A DNA stretch of 64,000 bases from Arthrobacter_H sp030452125 (GCA_052379645.1 JBQSYU010000007.1); one strand, 5' to 3'; shown: positions 40,331 to 50,036, counted from the stretch's first letter. Notes: generated from the sequence alone by a model not told the origin. Made by a program: numbers and translations.

Positions 40331-42439
40331 CTACCGTTGCCCCGCCTTGGACCTCCACAGCAGATACACGAAATAGGGGGTCCCCACCAGGGCGGTCATG
40401 ATGCCCGCGGGGATTTGCGCCGGGGCGATGACCGTACGCCCGATCGTATCGGCCAACACCACCATGCAGGCCCCCAGCAACGCGGCAACCGGCAGAACCC
40501 GGGCATGGCGTGATCCGACCAGGCTCCTGGCCGCATGCGGTGCAACCAGACCGACGAAGGCAATAACCCCCACCGATGACACGGCGCCGGCCGTCAGCAT
40601 CACGGCCGTGGCGAGCAGGACCAACCTCGCCGGGGCCAGGCTGATGCCCAAGACCCGCGGCGAATCGTCATCTACGGCCAGCAGGTCCAGGTCACGACGC
40701 GCCCCGGCCAGCACCGGCAGCGCGAGCAGCAGCGCCACCAGGGGCGGCAGCACCGAGTCGAAGCTGCGCCCATAGGTCGAGCCGGAGAGCCAGGTCAACG
40801 CCTTGGCCTGGTTATGCGGGTCGGTGGAGACCAGGATGATGGCCACCAGGGCCGCCAGCCCGGCGGAGATCCCGACGCCGATGAGGACCAACCGGTTTTG
40901 TTGCAGCCCACCGCGGAAGGCCAACCCGAACACCAACACGGCGGTCAGGGTCGAACCCGCCAGCGCCGAGCCGGTGATCAGCCAGGCCCCGGCCAACGGC
41001 ACCGTGGTGATCACCGCAATGGCCGCCAGTCCCCCACCCGCGGAGACGCCGAGCAAACCGGGTTCGGCCAAGGGATTACGTGAGATGGCCTGGATCAGGG
41101 CGCCGGCGAACGCCAGGGCGGCCCCGGCCAACAAGGCCACCACAACCCGCGGCAGCCGGGTGTTCAGGACGGCGGTGACCGTCGGGCCCGCGTTCCCCAT
41201 CAGCCAGTTCGACAGATCCCCGAGCAACAGTTTTGCGTCCCCCAGCAACGCCCCGGCCCCGAGCAAGCCCACCAGCAGGACCACGAGCCCGGCCACCACC
41301 GCCAGATACCTGGCCGGAGACCTCAGCTTCGCCAGGGTATCGCCCATCATGGCCGTTCCGGCATCTCTCATCCGGTAGGCCAGCACCACCAGGAACACCG
41401 CCCCGAACACCGTGGTGACGGCTCCGGTGGGCACCTCCACCCCGGCTGCGGCCCCCAGGATCAGGCGCACCAGCACATCCGCACCGATCACCACGATGGC
41501 CCCGACCAGTCCGGAGACCGGCAGCAACGCCCGGTGTCGTATGAGTCCGTCGACCCTCGTGGCCAGCAACCTCACGATCGCCGGGGCACAGAGCCCGACG
41601 AAGCCGATGGGGCCGGCAATGGTGACCGAACAGGCGGCGAGCAGGACCGCCAGAACGACGGCGGCAATTCGTCCGGCCCGCGGGTCGGCTCCCGCCAGCC
41701 GGGAGGCATCATCGCCCAGCGAAAGCAGATCCAACCGGCGGGCCAGCAGGAGCAGACCCACCGCACCGAGCAGGATCAGCGGGGAGAATTCGCGTAGATC
41801 GGTGCTGCTGGTATGCCCGATGCTGCCACTGCCCCAGGCCAGCAGCCCGGTGGTTTCCTGGTTGAAGAGCAGCAACAGCGCCGAGGTCACCGAGGACAAT
41901 CCCAGCGCGATGGCGGTTCCGGCCAGCACCAGACGCATGGGCCCGCCGCTGCCGGAACCTCCCGCCCCGGAGAGCCCCAGGACCAGCAGGGCGGCGGCCA
42001 GACCGCCGATGAAGGCCAGCCCGCCGGAGGCCAGCGAAGGCAGGGCCACCCCGAAGGCCGCGACGGCGACGATGACCAGATGGGCCCCGGCGTCGACCGC
42101 CAGGGTGTCCGGGGAGGCCAGCACGTTGCGGGTGGCCGATTGCAGCCCGGCCCCGGCGAATCCCAGCGCCACCCCGACGAGCAACCCGGCCAGCAACCGC
42201 GGAATGCGTGAGGCCTGCAGGACGGCGGTCTGCTGGTCGGTGCCTTCCCCGCTCAGGATCCGCAGCAGATCGGCCGCCCCCACGGTGGCGGTGCCCTGGC
42301 CCAGGTGGATCAGCCCCAGCAGGACCAGCAGGCCCAGCCCGCTGGCGGCGACCACGGCGATCCCCCGGCCCCGGCGTCCCGGCGTCGTCCGCCGTTCTGG
42401 GTCCTGGGGCGGGGAGGCCCGTTCGGTGTCGAGACTCAT
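40331..42439 (-). CDS. Fused double FecCD permease of an iron-siderophore ABC importer
   Basis: 702 residues, about 20 hydrophobic segments in two tandem FecCD units (about 25-345 and 370-695), as in FhuB. Family phrases occur in both halves: RIPRLLAGLLVGVALGFAGAGLQSATRNVLASPDTL and TRLPRVVVALLAGAALAFAGALIQAISRNPLAEPGLLG as paired segments, GPIGFVGLCAPAIVRLL and GVIAFVGLVAPHAARSL. It forms the whole membrane channel of the importer encoded with the binding protein (7 bases upstream) and ATPase. Iron control is suggested by the box at 44353. Confidence 0.9.
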   Translation of the reverse strand: MSLDTERASPPQDPERRTTPGRRGRGIAVVAASGLGLLVLLGLIHLGQGTATVGAADLLRILSGEGTDQQTAVLQASRIPRLLAGLLVGVALGFAGAGLQSATRNVLASPDTLAVDAGAHLVIVAVAAFGVALPSLASGGLAFIGGLAAALLVLGLSGAGGSGSGGPMRLVLAGTAIALGLSSVTSALLLLFNQETTGLLAWGSGSIGHTSSTDLREFSPLILLGAVGLLLLARRLDLLSLGDDASRLAGADPRAGRIAAVVLAVLLAACSVTIAGPIGFVGLCAPAIVRLLATRVDGLIRHRALLPVSGLVGAIVVIGADVLVRLILGAAAGVEVPTGAVTTVFGAVFLVVLAYRMRDAGTAMMGDTLAKLRSPARYLAVVAGLVVLLVGLLGAGALLGDAKLLLGDLSNWLMGNAGPTVTAVLNTRLPRVVVALLAGAALAFAGALIQAISRNPLAEPGLLGVSAGGGLAAIAVITTVPLAGAWLITGSALAGSTLTAVLVFGLAFRGGLQQNRLVLIGVGISAGLAALVAIILVSTDPHNQAKALTWLSGSTYGRSFDSVLPPLVALLLALPVLAGARRDLDLLAVDDDSPRVLGISLAPARLVLLATAVMLTAGAVSSVGVIAFVGLVAPHAARSLVGSRHARVLPVAALLGACMVVLADTIGRTVIAPAQIPAGIMTALVGTPYFVYLLWRSKAGQR

Positions 42440-42446
42440 CCGGCGT

Positions 42447-43433
42447 TCAGGAAGCGGTGAGGGTGGAGACCAGGGACTTGACGTATTGCGTCATCGAGGA
42501 GGGGCCGCCGAACATCCAGATCCCGTCATCGAGGCGCTCCACGTTCCCGTCCTGGACGAAAGGCAGTGACGTCCACACCGCATTATCCTTCAGCGCGTCG
42601 GTGAAGTCCCCGTCGACGGGGCTGCCGATGTAGACAAAATGGTCGGTTTTTAGTTTGGTCAGCGCCTCGACGTCGGTCGTGGCGAGCCCATAGGCGGGGT
42701 CGCCCTCCAGGGTCCATGGTGCTTCCAGGCCCAGCTCGGTATTGATATCCGTCAGCAACGATCCTGCGGGATAGGGCCTCAGGGACACCTGGCCGTCGGC
42801 GACCCAACCGTCGGTGAAGGCCACGCGGGCCCCGTCCAGCCCGGCATCTGCGAGGGTGTCCCGCCCCTCGGCGACGGCCTTTTCGTAGTCGTTGATGGTC
42901 GCCGCGGCGGCTTCCTCGGTGCCGGTGGCCTGGGCGATCAGGTCCAGGTTCTCGGTGGCCTGGTCGATTTGCCGGCTGGCATCGGCCGGGGTGATCACGA
43001 AGACCGGGGCCAGGTCCTCGAGCTGGGCGATGACGTTCTCCGGCAGATCCGTGGTGGCCACGATCAGATCCGCGTCCAGCGAAGCAACGGTCTCGAAGCT
43101 GGGCTCGCCCCGGGTGCCGATGTCGGTGACCGTATCGTCCAGGGGTTCGGCTGTCACCCAGTCGGTGTAGCCCTTGACGTCGGCCACCCCGACGGGCATC
43201 ACTCCCAGGGCGACCAGGTCCTCCACGACAACCCATTCGGTGCCGACGACCCGGGTGGCCGGCGCGTCGAGTTCGATCTTTTTTCCACGGGTGTCCGTCA
43301 GGGTGACCGGGCCGGCGGACTCGGCCGGGGCCTGACCGTCAGCGGTGCTCCCGGCGGGTTCTTCGGTGGTACCGCAACCGGTCAGCAGCAGGGTCGCAGT
43401 GGTCAGGATGAGCAGGGGGCGCAGGAGCTTCAT
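42447..43433 (-). CDS. Siderophore-binding lipoprotein of the ABC importer
   Basis: 328 residues. The signal peptide ends in lipobox LLTGC (Cys about 19). The periplasmic-binding fold is of the FepB/FhuD class III type, starting VTLTDTRGKKIELDAPATRVVGTEW, with GTRGEPSFETVASLDADLIVATT and a long inter-lobe helix. It captures the ferric siderophore outside the membrane. The ATG at 43433 is preferred over the upstream ATG at 43481 because the signal peptide starts there. Confidence 0.89.
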   Translation of the reverse strand: MKLLRPLLILTTATLLLTGCGTTEEPAGSTADGQAPAESAGPVTLTDTRGKKIELDAPATRVVGTEWVVVEDLVALGVMPVGVADVKGYTDWVTAEPLDDTVTDIGTRGEPSFETVASLDADLIVATTDLPENVIAQLEDLAPVFVITPADASRQIDQATENLDLIAQATGTEEAAAATINDYEKAVAEGRDTLADAGLDGARVAFTDGWVADGQVSLRPYPAGSLLTDINTELGLEAPWTLEGDPAYGLATTDVEALTKLKTDHFVYIGSPVDGDFTDALKDNAVWTSLPFVQDGNVERLDDGIWMFGGPSSMTQYVKSLVSTLTAS

Positions 43434-43515
43434 GGGGCAGGGGTTCCTTCGGATCGGTGGTCGGAGGCAGGGGTGTTCCACCGCCGGGGCGGGCGGCGGG
43501 CGTGAAGCCGGCAGG

Positions 43516-44340
43516 TTAGACGAGCGCGCCGGCGCGTTTGCCGAGGGCGTGGGTGCGAAGCCGTCCCGTGAACGGGTCGGTATGGGTGACGACGTCGATG
43601 CCGTAGACCCTGCTCAGCAGCCCGGATTCCAGGGCTTGCTCGGCCGGGGCGTTGGCGAGGATGCGGCCTTCGGAGAGGACGGCGATGCTGTCGGCAATAT
43701 CGGCGGCTTCGTCGAGGTCATGGAGGACGACGCCGATGGCCACCTGATGGTCGCGTGCCAAATCGTGGATCAGGTCGAAGATTTCGACCTTATAGCGCAG
43801 GTCCAGATGGTTGGTCGGCTCGTCGAGCAGCAGGATCGAGGTGTCCTGGGCCAGGCAGCTGGCCAGCCAGACGCGTTGGAGCTGACCTCCTGAGAGTTCA
43901 TGGACACCGCGGTTCGCCAGCTCGGTGATCCCCGTCAGCTCCATGGCGTGTTCGATCGCTGCCGCCCCGTCGGGGTCGGCCGCCCGCCAGCGTCCCCGAT
44001 AGGGGTGCCTGCCGAATTCCACGACGTCGCGCACACTGAGCCCGTTCGGGACCGGACGGCTTTGCGCCAGCAAGGTCACCCGTTGGGCGAACTCACTACG
44101 TTTGAGGGCCAGGGCATCGGTGCTGGCACTGGCTTCTTCCAGCTGCAGGGCCCCTGACTCGGCATCATGCAGCCGGGCCAAAGCGCGCAGGAGCGTCGAT
44201 TTGCCGCTGCCGTTGGGGCCCACCAGCGCCAGGATGCGGCCGGGTTCCAGCGTGAGGAACGCATGGTGGACGACGTCGGTGCTTCCGTAGCGCAGGTTCA
44301 ACCCGTCGGCCGTGAGCATGACATTAGGTTTATTGGACAT
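43516..44340 (-). CDS. ATPase of the iron-siderophore ABC importer
   Basis: 274 residues. Walker A GPNGSGKST (about 40-48), Q-loop LLAQSRPVP, signature LSGGQLQRVW and Walker B ILLLDEPTNHLD, then H in VLHDLDEAA. It is the FecE/FhuC type ATPase for the FecCD permease. A GTG three bases upstream (44343) is another start. First gene of the importer operon; a near-consensus DtxR box lies 13 bases before the start, so it should be repressed when iron is plentiful. Confidence 0.9.
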   Translation of the reverse strand: MSNKPNVMLTADGLNLRYGSTDVVHHAFLTLEPGRILALVGPNGSGKSTLLRALARLHDAESGALQLEEASASTDALALKRSEFAQRVTLLAQSRPVPNGLSVRDVVEFGRHPYRGRWRAADPDGAAAIEHAMELTGITELANRGVHELSGGQLQRVWLASCLAQDTSILLLDEPTNHLDLRYKVEIFDLIHDLARDHQVAIGVVLHDLDEAADIADSIAVLSEGRILANAPAEQALESGLLSRVYGIDVVTHTDPFTGRLRTHALGKRAGALV

Positions 44341-44352
44341 CACGCAAACATA

Positions 44353-44371
44353 TTAGCTTAGGCTCACCTTA
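44353..44371. promoter_or_regulatory. DtxR/IdeR-type iron box
   Basis: TTAGCTTAGGCTCACCTTA matches the 19-base consensus TTAGGTTAGGCTAACCTAA at 16 of 19 positions, just upstream of the siderophore importer ATPase start. Iron-loaded DtxR/IdeR would cover the promoter. Confidence 0.8.
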
Positions 44372-44430
44372 CTGACCAACCTGTGGTGTGATCCGCATCG
44401 GTGTGGGAACCCCATGCCCGGAACCGTGAG

Positions 44431-45972
44431 CTACTCCCCCGCCACATCGCGGCGCAGTTCGCGTTTGAGGATCTTATGGCTGGGCCCCAGCGGGAACTGG
44501 CCGACGAAGCGGATGCGCCGCGGGTATTTATGCTTGGCCAGCCGGGTCCTGCTCCAGGCGATGATGTCCTCCGCGGTGGGCTCTGCGCCGTCGTCCCCGG
44601 TATCCCTGATGACCACGGCACAGATCTCCTCGCCGCGTTCCTCGTCGGGAACCCCGATGACCGCTACCTGCTCGATGCCGGGGCAGCGGGAGAGGACCTC
44701 TTCGACCTCTCGCGGGTAGACGTTGAATCCGCCGCGGATGATGACGTCCTTGGTGCGGTCGAGCACCGTGATGAAGCCGTCGTCGTCCATGGTGCCCAGG
44801 TCCCCCGTGCGGAACCAGCCCTCGATCATCGCCGCTTCGGTGGCTTCCGCGTTGCCGAGGTAGCCGGCGAAGACGTTATGCCCGCGCACCAGGATCTCAC
44901 CCAGTTCGCCATGGGGCAGTTCGGCAAGGGTCTCGGGGGTCGTGCGGTCGCTGATCATGACGTCGACACCCCAGATCGCCGGCCCCACGGTGCCCGGTTT
45001 CACACCGGCGTTAGGGGTGTTCGTGGAGACCACCGGTGAGGTTTCCGAGAGGCCGTAGCCCTCAAAGATGGTCACGTCGAAGGCGGCGTTGAACCGCTCC
45101 ATCAACGTCTGCGCCATGGCAGCTCCCCCGGAGACGCAAAGCCTGAGTCTCAGTAGTTCGGATTCGCCCTCGGCGGAGGCGAGCAGCTGGTGGAACATGG
45201 TCGGCACACCATGGAAGACGTCGACCTGGTGCTCGCGGATCAACCCCAGCGCCCCGGCGCCGCTGAACCGGGGCAGCAGCACCAGGGTGGCGCCGAGCCG
45301 GAAGACTGCGTTCATGCTCGCGGTCTGCCCGAAGACGTGGAAGAGCGGCAGGCAGCCCAGCGCCACGTCGTCGTAGTGGACGTCGTTGGCGTCCACCGCC
45401 GATACGGTCGCGTTCATCACCATGTTCACCTGCGTCAGGATGGCCCCCTTGGGGGTGCCGGTGGTCCCCGAGGTGTAGAAGACGACGGCGGGGTCCTCGG
45501 CTTCACGCGCCACATAGTGGGCCAGCTTCGCCGGTTCCAGTCCAGCGTCCAGGCCCGGGTCTTCCGCGTCCTGCTGTGGCCAGGTGCTGGTCACCACCGG
45601 GATCCCCACTTCCGCGGCCGCGGGACCTCCGACCGGCAGGAAGGAGGGGTGGCAGATCAGCATCGTGGCGCCACTGTCGGCCAGCACGTGCACGACCTCC
45701 GGGACGGTGAGCAGCAGGTGGACCGGTACGACCACCCCGCCGGCGGCGAGCACGGCATAATAGGAACGTGGGAAGTCCACGACGTTGGGGCTCATGATGG
45801 CCACCGCGTCACCGGCGCGGATCCCGGCACCGGCCAACGAGGCCGCCTGTTGAAGCGCTTGGCCCCATAGCTGTGCGTAGGTGTAGGACGTTCCTTCGCT
45901 GATCACTGCCGTCTTCTGCGGATACTTGCGCGCCGACCCTTCCAGAACGGCGGCGAGGGATAATGCTGTCAT
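44431..45972 (-). CDS. Acyl-CoA synthetase (AMP-forming)
   Basis: 513 residues. The AMP-binding signature YTSGTTGTPKGAIL is at about 168-181, the A5-type EGYGLSETSPV follows, then GWFRTGDLGTMDDDGFITVLDRTKDVIIRGGFNVYPREVEEVL in its motif order, and the C-terminal catalytic Lys in GPSHKILKRELR. It activates fatty acids to acyl-CoA. The ATG overlaps the stop of the TetR-family gene; it is the last gene of the operon with the FadJ-like fusion. Confidence 0.88.
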   Translation of the reverse strand: MTALSLAAVLEGSARKYPQKTAVISEGTSYTYAQLWGQALQQAASLAGAGIRAGDAVAIMSPNVVDFPRSYYAVLAAGGVVVPVHLLLTVPEVVHVLADSGATMLICHPSFLPVGGPAAAEVGIPVVTSTWPQQDAEDPGLDAGLEPAKLAHYVAREAEDPAVVFYTSGTTGTPKGAILTQVNMVMNATVSAVDANDVHYDDVALGCLPLFHVFGQTASMNAVFRLGATLVLLPRFSGAGALGLIREHQVDVFHGVPTMFHQLLASAEGESELLRLRLCVSGGAAMAQTLMERFNAAFDVTIFEGYGLSETSPVVSTNTPNAGVKPGTVGPAIWGVDVMISDRTTPETLAELPHGELGEILVRGHNVFAGYLGNAEATEAAMIEGWFRTGDLGTMDDDGFITVLDRTKDVIIRGGFNVYPREVEEVLSRCPGIEQVAVIGVPDEERGEEICAVVIRDTGDDGAEPTAEDIIAWSRTRLAKHKYPRRIRFVGQFPLGPSHKILKRELRRDVAGE

Positions 45973-46589
45973 GCCGGGTTTTTCTTCCTGGGATCCGATA
46001 CGGATGGGGCTGCCAGCAGGGCGGCCACCGAGGTTTCCAGCACTGCTCTGGCGTCGGCAACGGAACGTTCCAGGTACTGGCGCAGCAGTTGCCAGCTGGC
46101 CCAGTCGGAGACGACGACCAGGGCCGCGACGAGTCGTTCCCGCTCCCCCGCCTCATGCCGATCAAGTTCTTCGGCGAAATGGGCTTCGATTTCTGCGCGA
46201 ATTCTCTCCAGGTTCTGACGCAGATTCTGTTGCAGCACGGGTGAGAAGGGGCGTTGCACATCGGCTGCCCGCGCCAGTGGTGCCAGTTCCTCCAAGGCTG
46301 CGGCCCGGTGGCGCGCGTAGGCCTGGATGCGTGCGGGCAGGCCGGTGCCCTCGGGCGGCGGGGTGAAGGCCGAGGCCCGGTCATCGAGTTGTCGGCGGGC
46401 GGAGGCGGCCATCACCGCCTCCATATCGGTGAAGTGGCCCCAGAGCGTCCGGGGGGACACCCCCGCGCGTTCAGTCACCTGGCGGGCGGTGGGTTTGAGT
46501 TTCCCGTCGGTGATCAGCCCCAAATGGGCGTCGACGATCTGGGAGCGGGTGCGTTCGGCCCGGGCGCTGCGGCCGTCCACGTCGTTCAT
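45969..46589 (-). CDS. TetR-family transcriptional regulator
   Basis: 206 residues. The HTH at about 10-57 reads ERTRSQIVDAHLGLI, PTARQVTERAGVSPRTLWGHFTDMEAVMAA. The C-terminal ligand domain has no clear relative by eye. It sits between the FadJ-like and acyl-CoA ligase genes with four-base overlaps at both ends, so it is made with the pathway it probably controls. The 11-base-arm dyad before the acyl-CoA dehydrogenase (50008-50036) is a likely target. A frame from 46715 lies inside the FadJ gene and is rejected. Confidence 0.85.
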   Translation of the reverse strand: MNDVDGRSARAERTRSQIVDAHLGLITDGKLKPTARQVTERAGVSPRTLWGHFTDMEAVMAASARRQLDDRASAFTPPPEGTGLPARIQAYARHRAAALEELAPLARAADVQRPFSPVLQQNLRQNLERIRAEIEAHFAEELDRHEAGERERLVAALVVVSDWASWQLLRQYLERSVADARAVLETSVAALLAAPSVSDPRKKNPA

Positions 46590-48715
46590 GCTCGACCATT
46601 TCCCGGGGCGCCCTGGCCGTCCGGGGTCGCCTCGGTCAGCCAGGGGGCCGGTTCCAGCGTCGGATCCCCGGTGGCCCGGGCGTGCTGGCGGAGCCGATCG
46701 GCGATCCGGGCGCACCCGATCTGCTGGGCGTAGAACATGGGCCCTCCCCGGTGGGCGGGCCAGTTATAGCCTTTGACCCAGATGAGGTCGATGTCCCCGG
46801 GGCGTTCGGCGATGTCCTCGGCGAGAATCCGGGCACCTTCGTTGATCATCGGGTAGAGCAGCCGTTCGAGGATCTCCGCGGAGTCGATTTCCCGGCGTTC
46901 GATCCCCTGTTCGGCGCTGGCAGCTTCGATGATGTCGGTGACTGCGGGGTCCTCCTGACGCTCACGGCCCTGGTAGGCGAAGAAACCTGCTCCGGTCTTT
47001 TGCCCGAACCTGCCGGCCTCGCAGAGCGCGTCACTGACGGCAGCTGTGGTGCCCCGGGCCTGGCGGTTGCGCCAACCGATATCCAGCCCGGCCAGATCGG
47101 CCATGGCAAACGGGCCCATGCGGAAACCGAAACCGGTCAACGCGTCATCGACCTGCCCCGGAAGCGCCCCTTCCAGCAATAAGGCCTCGGCCTGGCGGGC
47201 GCGGACTTCGAGCATCCGGTTGCCCACGAACCCATGGCAGACCCCCACCACGACGGGGCATTTGCCCAGCCGCCGGGCCAAGGAAACCGCTGTGGCGAGA
47301 ACCCGGGTCTCGGTGGCCTCCCCCCGGACGACTTCCACCAGTTCCATCACATTCGCGGGGCTGAAGAAGTGCATTCCCAGCACGCGGCCGGGATGGGCCG
47401 TGGTGGCGGCGAGTGCGTCCACATCGAGGTAGGAGGTGTTCGTGGCCAGTACTGCGTCCTCGCTGGCGTGGGCATCCAGTCGGGCGAAGATCTCTTTTTT
47501 GACGTCCAGGTCCTCAAAGGCCGCTTCGATGATGAGGTCTGCCGAGGCCAGGTCGGCGTAGTCGAGGCTTCCGCTGATGCGAGCAAATTGTTCGTTGGCC
47601 CTCTGGGGGCTGCGGCTGCCGTGGGAGACCGAAACGTCCAGAGTCGCCCGGACCTGGGTCAGGCCGCGGTCCAGGGCTTCGGCAGAGGTTTCCACCACGG
47701 TGACCGGAACCCCCGCGGTGGCCAGGGCCAACGCGATGCCCCCGCCCATGGTCCCGGCACCGATGACTCCGGCACGCCGCACGTCGCGGGCGGCTGTTTC
47801 TCCCGGGGCGGTGGCGAGGGCCCGGGGCGTGCGGCTGGCCCGTTCGGCGGCGAAGAGGTGGCGACCGGCCGCCGATTCGTCGCTGGCCAGCCGCTCCAGG
47901 AACTTCTCGCGTTCGAGCTCCGCCCCGGCGTCGAATCCCTGCTCGATGCCTGCGGCGAGGGAGTCCACTGCCGCCCGGGCCGCGAAGGGGTCCTTGGCCT
48001 TGCGCAGTGCCGGGGCCGCGAGGCGTTCGATGGTTCCCGGAACGGCTGAAGCTTCGGCGATCCGCCGGTTCAGGTCACGGGTTCTGGTGGGGGGCGTCGA
48101 CTCGGTTCCGGGCTCCTCGTCGAGCCGGGAAGCCGCCCAGGCGACGGCGGCACAGGAGAAATCCCCACCATCAAGAACCGCGTCGATGAGCCCGTCACCT
48201 TCGGCAGTGGCTGCACCGACGCGCGTTCCGGTCAGGATCATGGCCAGTGCCCGTTCGGGCCCGACGAGTCGCGGCAGCCGCCCGGTGCCGCCGGCCCCCG
48301 GGATGAGCCCCAAGGTGATTTCCGGCAGCCCGACCAGGGCCTCGGGGTGGGCGACCCGCCTGTGGGCGGCCATCGCCAATTCCAGCCCCCCGCCCAGGGC
48401 CACCCCGGAGATGGCTGCGGTCACCGGCAGGGCCAACGACTCGATCCGGTCCACGAGTTCGGGCAGCGAGATCCCGTCGGTGGAGCCACCGAATTCGGTG
48501 ATGTCGGCGCCGGCGGAGAACGCCTTCTCCGTGCCCGTGAGCACCACGGCGCGCACACCTGACAGATCCGCCACGTCATCGAGGGCCTGGGCGATCGCCG
48601 TGCGGGCCGCCTGCCCCAGGGCGTTGACCGGCGGAGCCAACAGGGTCAGCAGGACGACGTCGTCGTGCCGGGAGAGGGCGACCCGGGGCGCGGGGCGGGA
48701 GCTGCGGTCGGTCAT
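46586..48715 (-). CDS. FadJ/FadB-like enoyl-CoA hydratase / 3-hydroxyacyl-CoA dehydrogenase
   Basis: 709 residues, the length of peroxisomal-type bifunctional enzymes. The N-terminal crotonase domain (1-190) has ALTG-like TGTEKAFSAGADI, AAISGVALGGGLELAMAAH and PEITLGLIPGAGGTGRLPRLVG with the catalytic Glu pair. A dehydrogenase follows: GAGTMGGGIALALA (about 308), FFSPANVMELVEVV and GFVGNRML. The C-terminal domains carry NEGARILAEDIAERPGDIDLIWVKGYNWPAHRGGPM in motif order. It catalyses steps 2 and 3 of beta-oxidation. The thiolase gene is not in the window. Confidence 0.9.
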   Translation of the reverse strand: MTDRSSRPAPRVALSRHDDVVLLTLLAPPVNALGQAARTAIAQALDDVADLSGVRAVVLTGTEKAFSAGADITEFGGSTDGISLPELVDRIESLALPVTAAISGVALGGGLELAMAAHRRVAHPEALVGLPEITLGLIPGAGGTGRLPRLVGPERALAMILTGTRVGAATAEGDGLIDAVLDGGDFSCAAVAWAASRLDEEPGTESTPPTRTRDLNRRIAEASAVPGTIERLAAPALRKAKDPFAARAAVDSLAAGIEQGFDAGAELEREKFLERLASDESAAGRHLFAAERASRTPRALATAPGETAARDVRRAGVIGAGTMGGGIALALATAGVPVTVVETSAEALDRGLTQVRATLDVSVSHGSRSPQRANEQFARISGSLDYADLASADLIIEAAFEDLDVKKEIFARLDAHASEDAVLATNTSYLDVDALAATTAHPGRVLGMHFFSPANVMELVEVVRGEATETRVLATAVSLARRLGKCPVVVGVCHGFVGNRMLEVRARQAEALLLEGALPGQVDDALTGFGFRMGPFAMADLAGLDIGWRNRQARGTTAAVSDALCEAGRFGQKTGAGFFAYQGRERQEDPAVTDIIEAASAEQGIERREIDSAEILERLLYPMINEGARILAEDIAERPGDIDLIWVKGYNWPAHRGGPMFYAQQIGCARIADRLRQHARATGDPTLEPAPWLTEATPDGQGAPGNGRA

Positions 48716-48769
48716 GGAGCCCTTCCGGTGGGGTGCAGGTACTGGCAGGCTATTGATTCGGCGGCAGGG

Positions 48770-49963
48770 TTATTTGAAGGCTGAGATGCCGGTGATGTCC
48801 CGGCCGACCAACAACGACTGGATCGAGTCGGTCCCTTCATAGGTGCTGACAATGTCCATATCGGTCAGATGCCGGGCGATATGGCGTTCGATGAGTACAC
48901 CGTTCCCGGCGAGCATGTCCCGGGCCTCGTTGCAGATCCATTTGGCCTTCTGCGCGGTGGACATCTTGACCATGGAGGCCATCGGACCGGTGAGTCGGTC
49001 GGTCTCTGCCAGCTCGGCCATCCGGGTGCACATCAATTGCATGGCGGTGAGCTCGGAGAGCATATTGGCCAGCTTGTTCTGCACCAATTGGAAGCTGGCG
49101 ATCGGTTGGCCGAATTGTTCGCGCTGACCGGCGTAGGTGGCGGCGATTTCGTAGGCGGCCATGGCGTGGCCTACCGCTTCCCAGGCGGCGCCGCCACGGG
49201 TTGCGGTGAGTACCCGGGAGACATCGCGGAAGGAGTGGCAGTTCTCCAGTTGGTTGGCCGCGGGAACGCGCAGTTCCGAGATCACGATATCGGATTGCCG
49301 GATCGCCCGTTTGCCCATTTTCCCGGTGATCACGGTGGGTTCGTATCCTGCGGGGTAGGTACCGTCGTCGTTCTTCTCCATGACGAATCCCTTGACCTGG
49401 CCGTCGGCCGCGTCACGGGCGAAGATGACGACGATATCGGCGGCATCCCCGTTGCCGATCCAGCGCTTATGCCCGTTGAGGACCCATTCTCCGCCCTCGC
49501 GGCGGGCGCTGGTTTCCAGGGCAACGGAGTCTGATCCGTGCTCTGGTTCGGTGAGCGCGAACGCCCCCGTGCGCTGAAGCGTGGCCATCTCCGGCAGCCA
49601 GCGTTGGCGTTGTTCCTCGCTGCCGAGCATGGCGATGGTCCCCATGCCCAGCGATGAGTGCACGCCGATATAGGTGTTGATGGAGCCGTCGCCGCGGGAG
49701 ATTTCGCGGGCGACGATTCCTGCCGCCCGGCGGCTCAACCCCGGGCACCCGTACCCTTCGATGGTGCCGCCGATGATGCCCAGGCCCGCCAGCCCGGGGC
49801 GTAGCTGGTGCGGGAACTCGGCCCGTTCCCAGTACCCGTTGATGATGGGCAGGACATCCGTATCGACGTAGGCTCGGATCCTGTCGCGCAGGGCGATCTC
49901 CGCATCGTCGAGTTCCTCGTCGAGCAGGAAGTAGTCGCTGGTGACCGTCATACCGTTTTTCAC
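48770..49963 (-). CDS. Acyl-CoA dehydrogenase
   Basis: 397 residues, GTG start with AGGATGG upstream. Motifs: ALTEPEHGSDSVALET (the FAD/substrate loop, about 137-152), RWIGNGDAAD, LARESRGG-like TRGGAAWEAVGHAMAAYE and the C-terminal YEGTDSIQSLLVGRDITG with the Glu-containing E-G-T motif found in glutaryl-CoA dehydrogenase-like and related enzymes. It performs the first oxidation of acyl-CoA. It lies 54 bases upstream of the FadJ-like gene on the same strand, so the four genes likely work as one beta-oxidation set. Confidence 0.88.
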   Translation of the reverse strand: MKNGMTVTSDYFLLDEELDDAEIALRDRIRAYVDTDVLPIINGYWERAEFPHQLRPGLAGLGIIGGTIEGYGCPGLSRRAAGIVAREISRGDGSINTYIGVHSSLGMGTIAMLGSEEQRQRWLPEMATLQRTGAFALTEPEHGSDSVALETSARREGGEWVLNGHKRWIGNGDAADIVVIFARDAADGQVKGFVMEKNDDGTYPAGYEPTVITGKMGKRAIRQSDIVISELRVPAANQLENCHSFRDVSRVLTATRGGAAWEAVGHAMAAYEIAATYAGQREQFGQPIASFQLVQNKLANMLSELTAMQLMCTRMAELAETDRLTGPMASMVKMSTAQKAKWICNEARDMLAGNGVLIERHIARHLTDMDIVSTYEGTDSIQSLLVGRDITGISAFK

Positions 49964-50007
49964 GCTGCCATCCTGTGGTGGGGGGAACTGGCGGGTCGAG
50001 CAACCCG

Positions 50008-50036
50008 AACAATTTGCACACTAACTGCAAATTGTT
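50008..50036. promoter_or_regulatory. Operator dyad upstream of acyl-CoA dehydrogenase
   Basis: AACAATTTGCA-N7-TGCAAATTGTT has perfect 11-base arms, 45-73 bases before the acyl-CoA dehydrogenase start. It is a likely site for the TetR-family regulator of the same operon. Confidence 0.65.
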
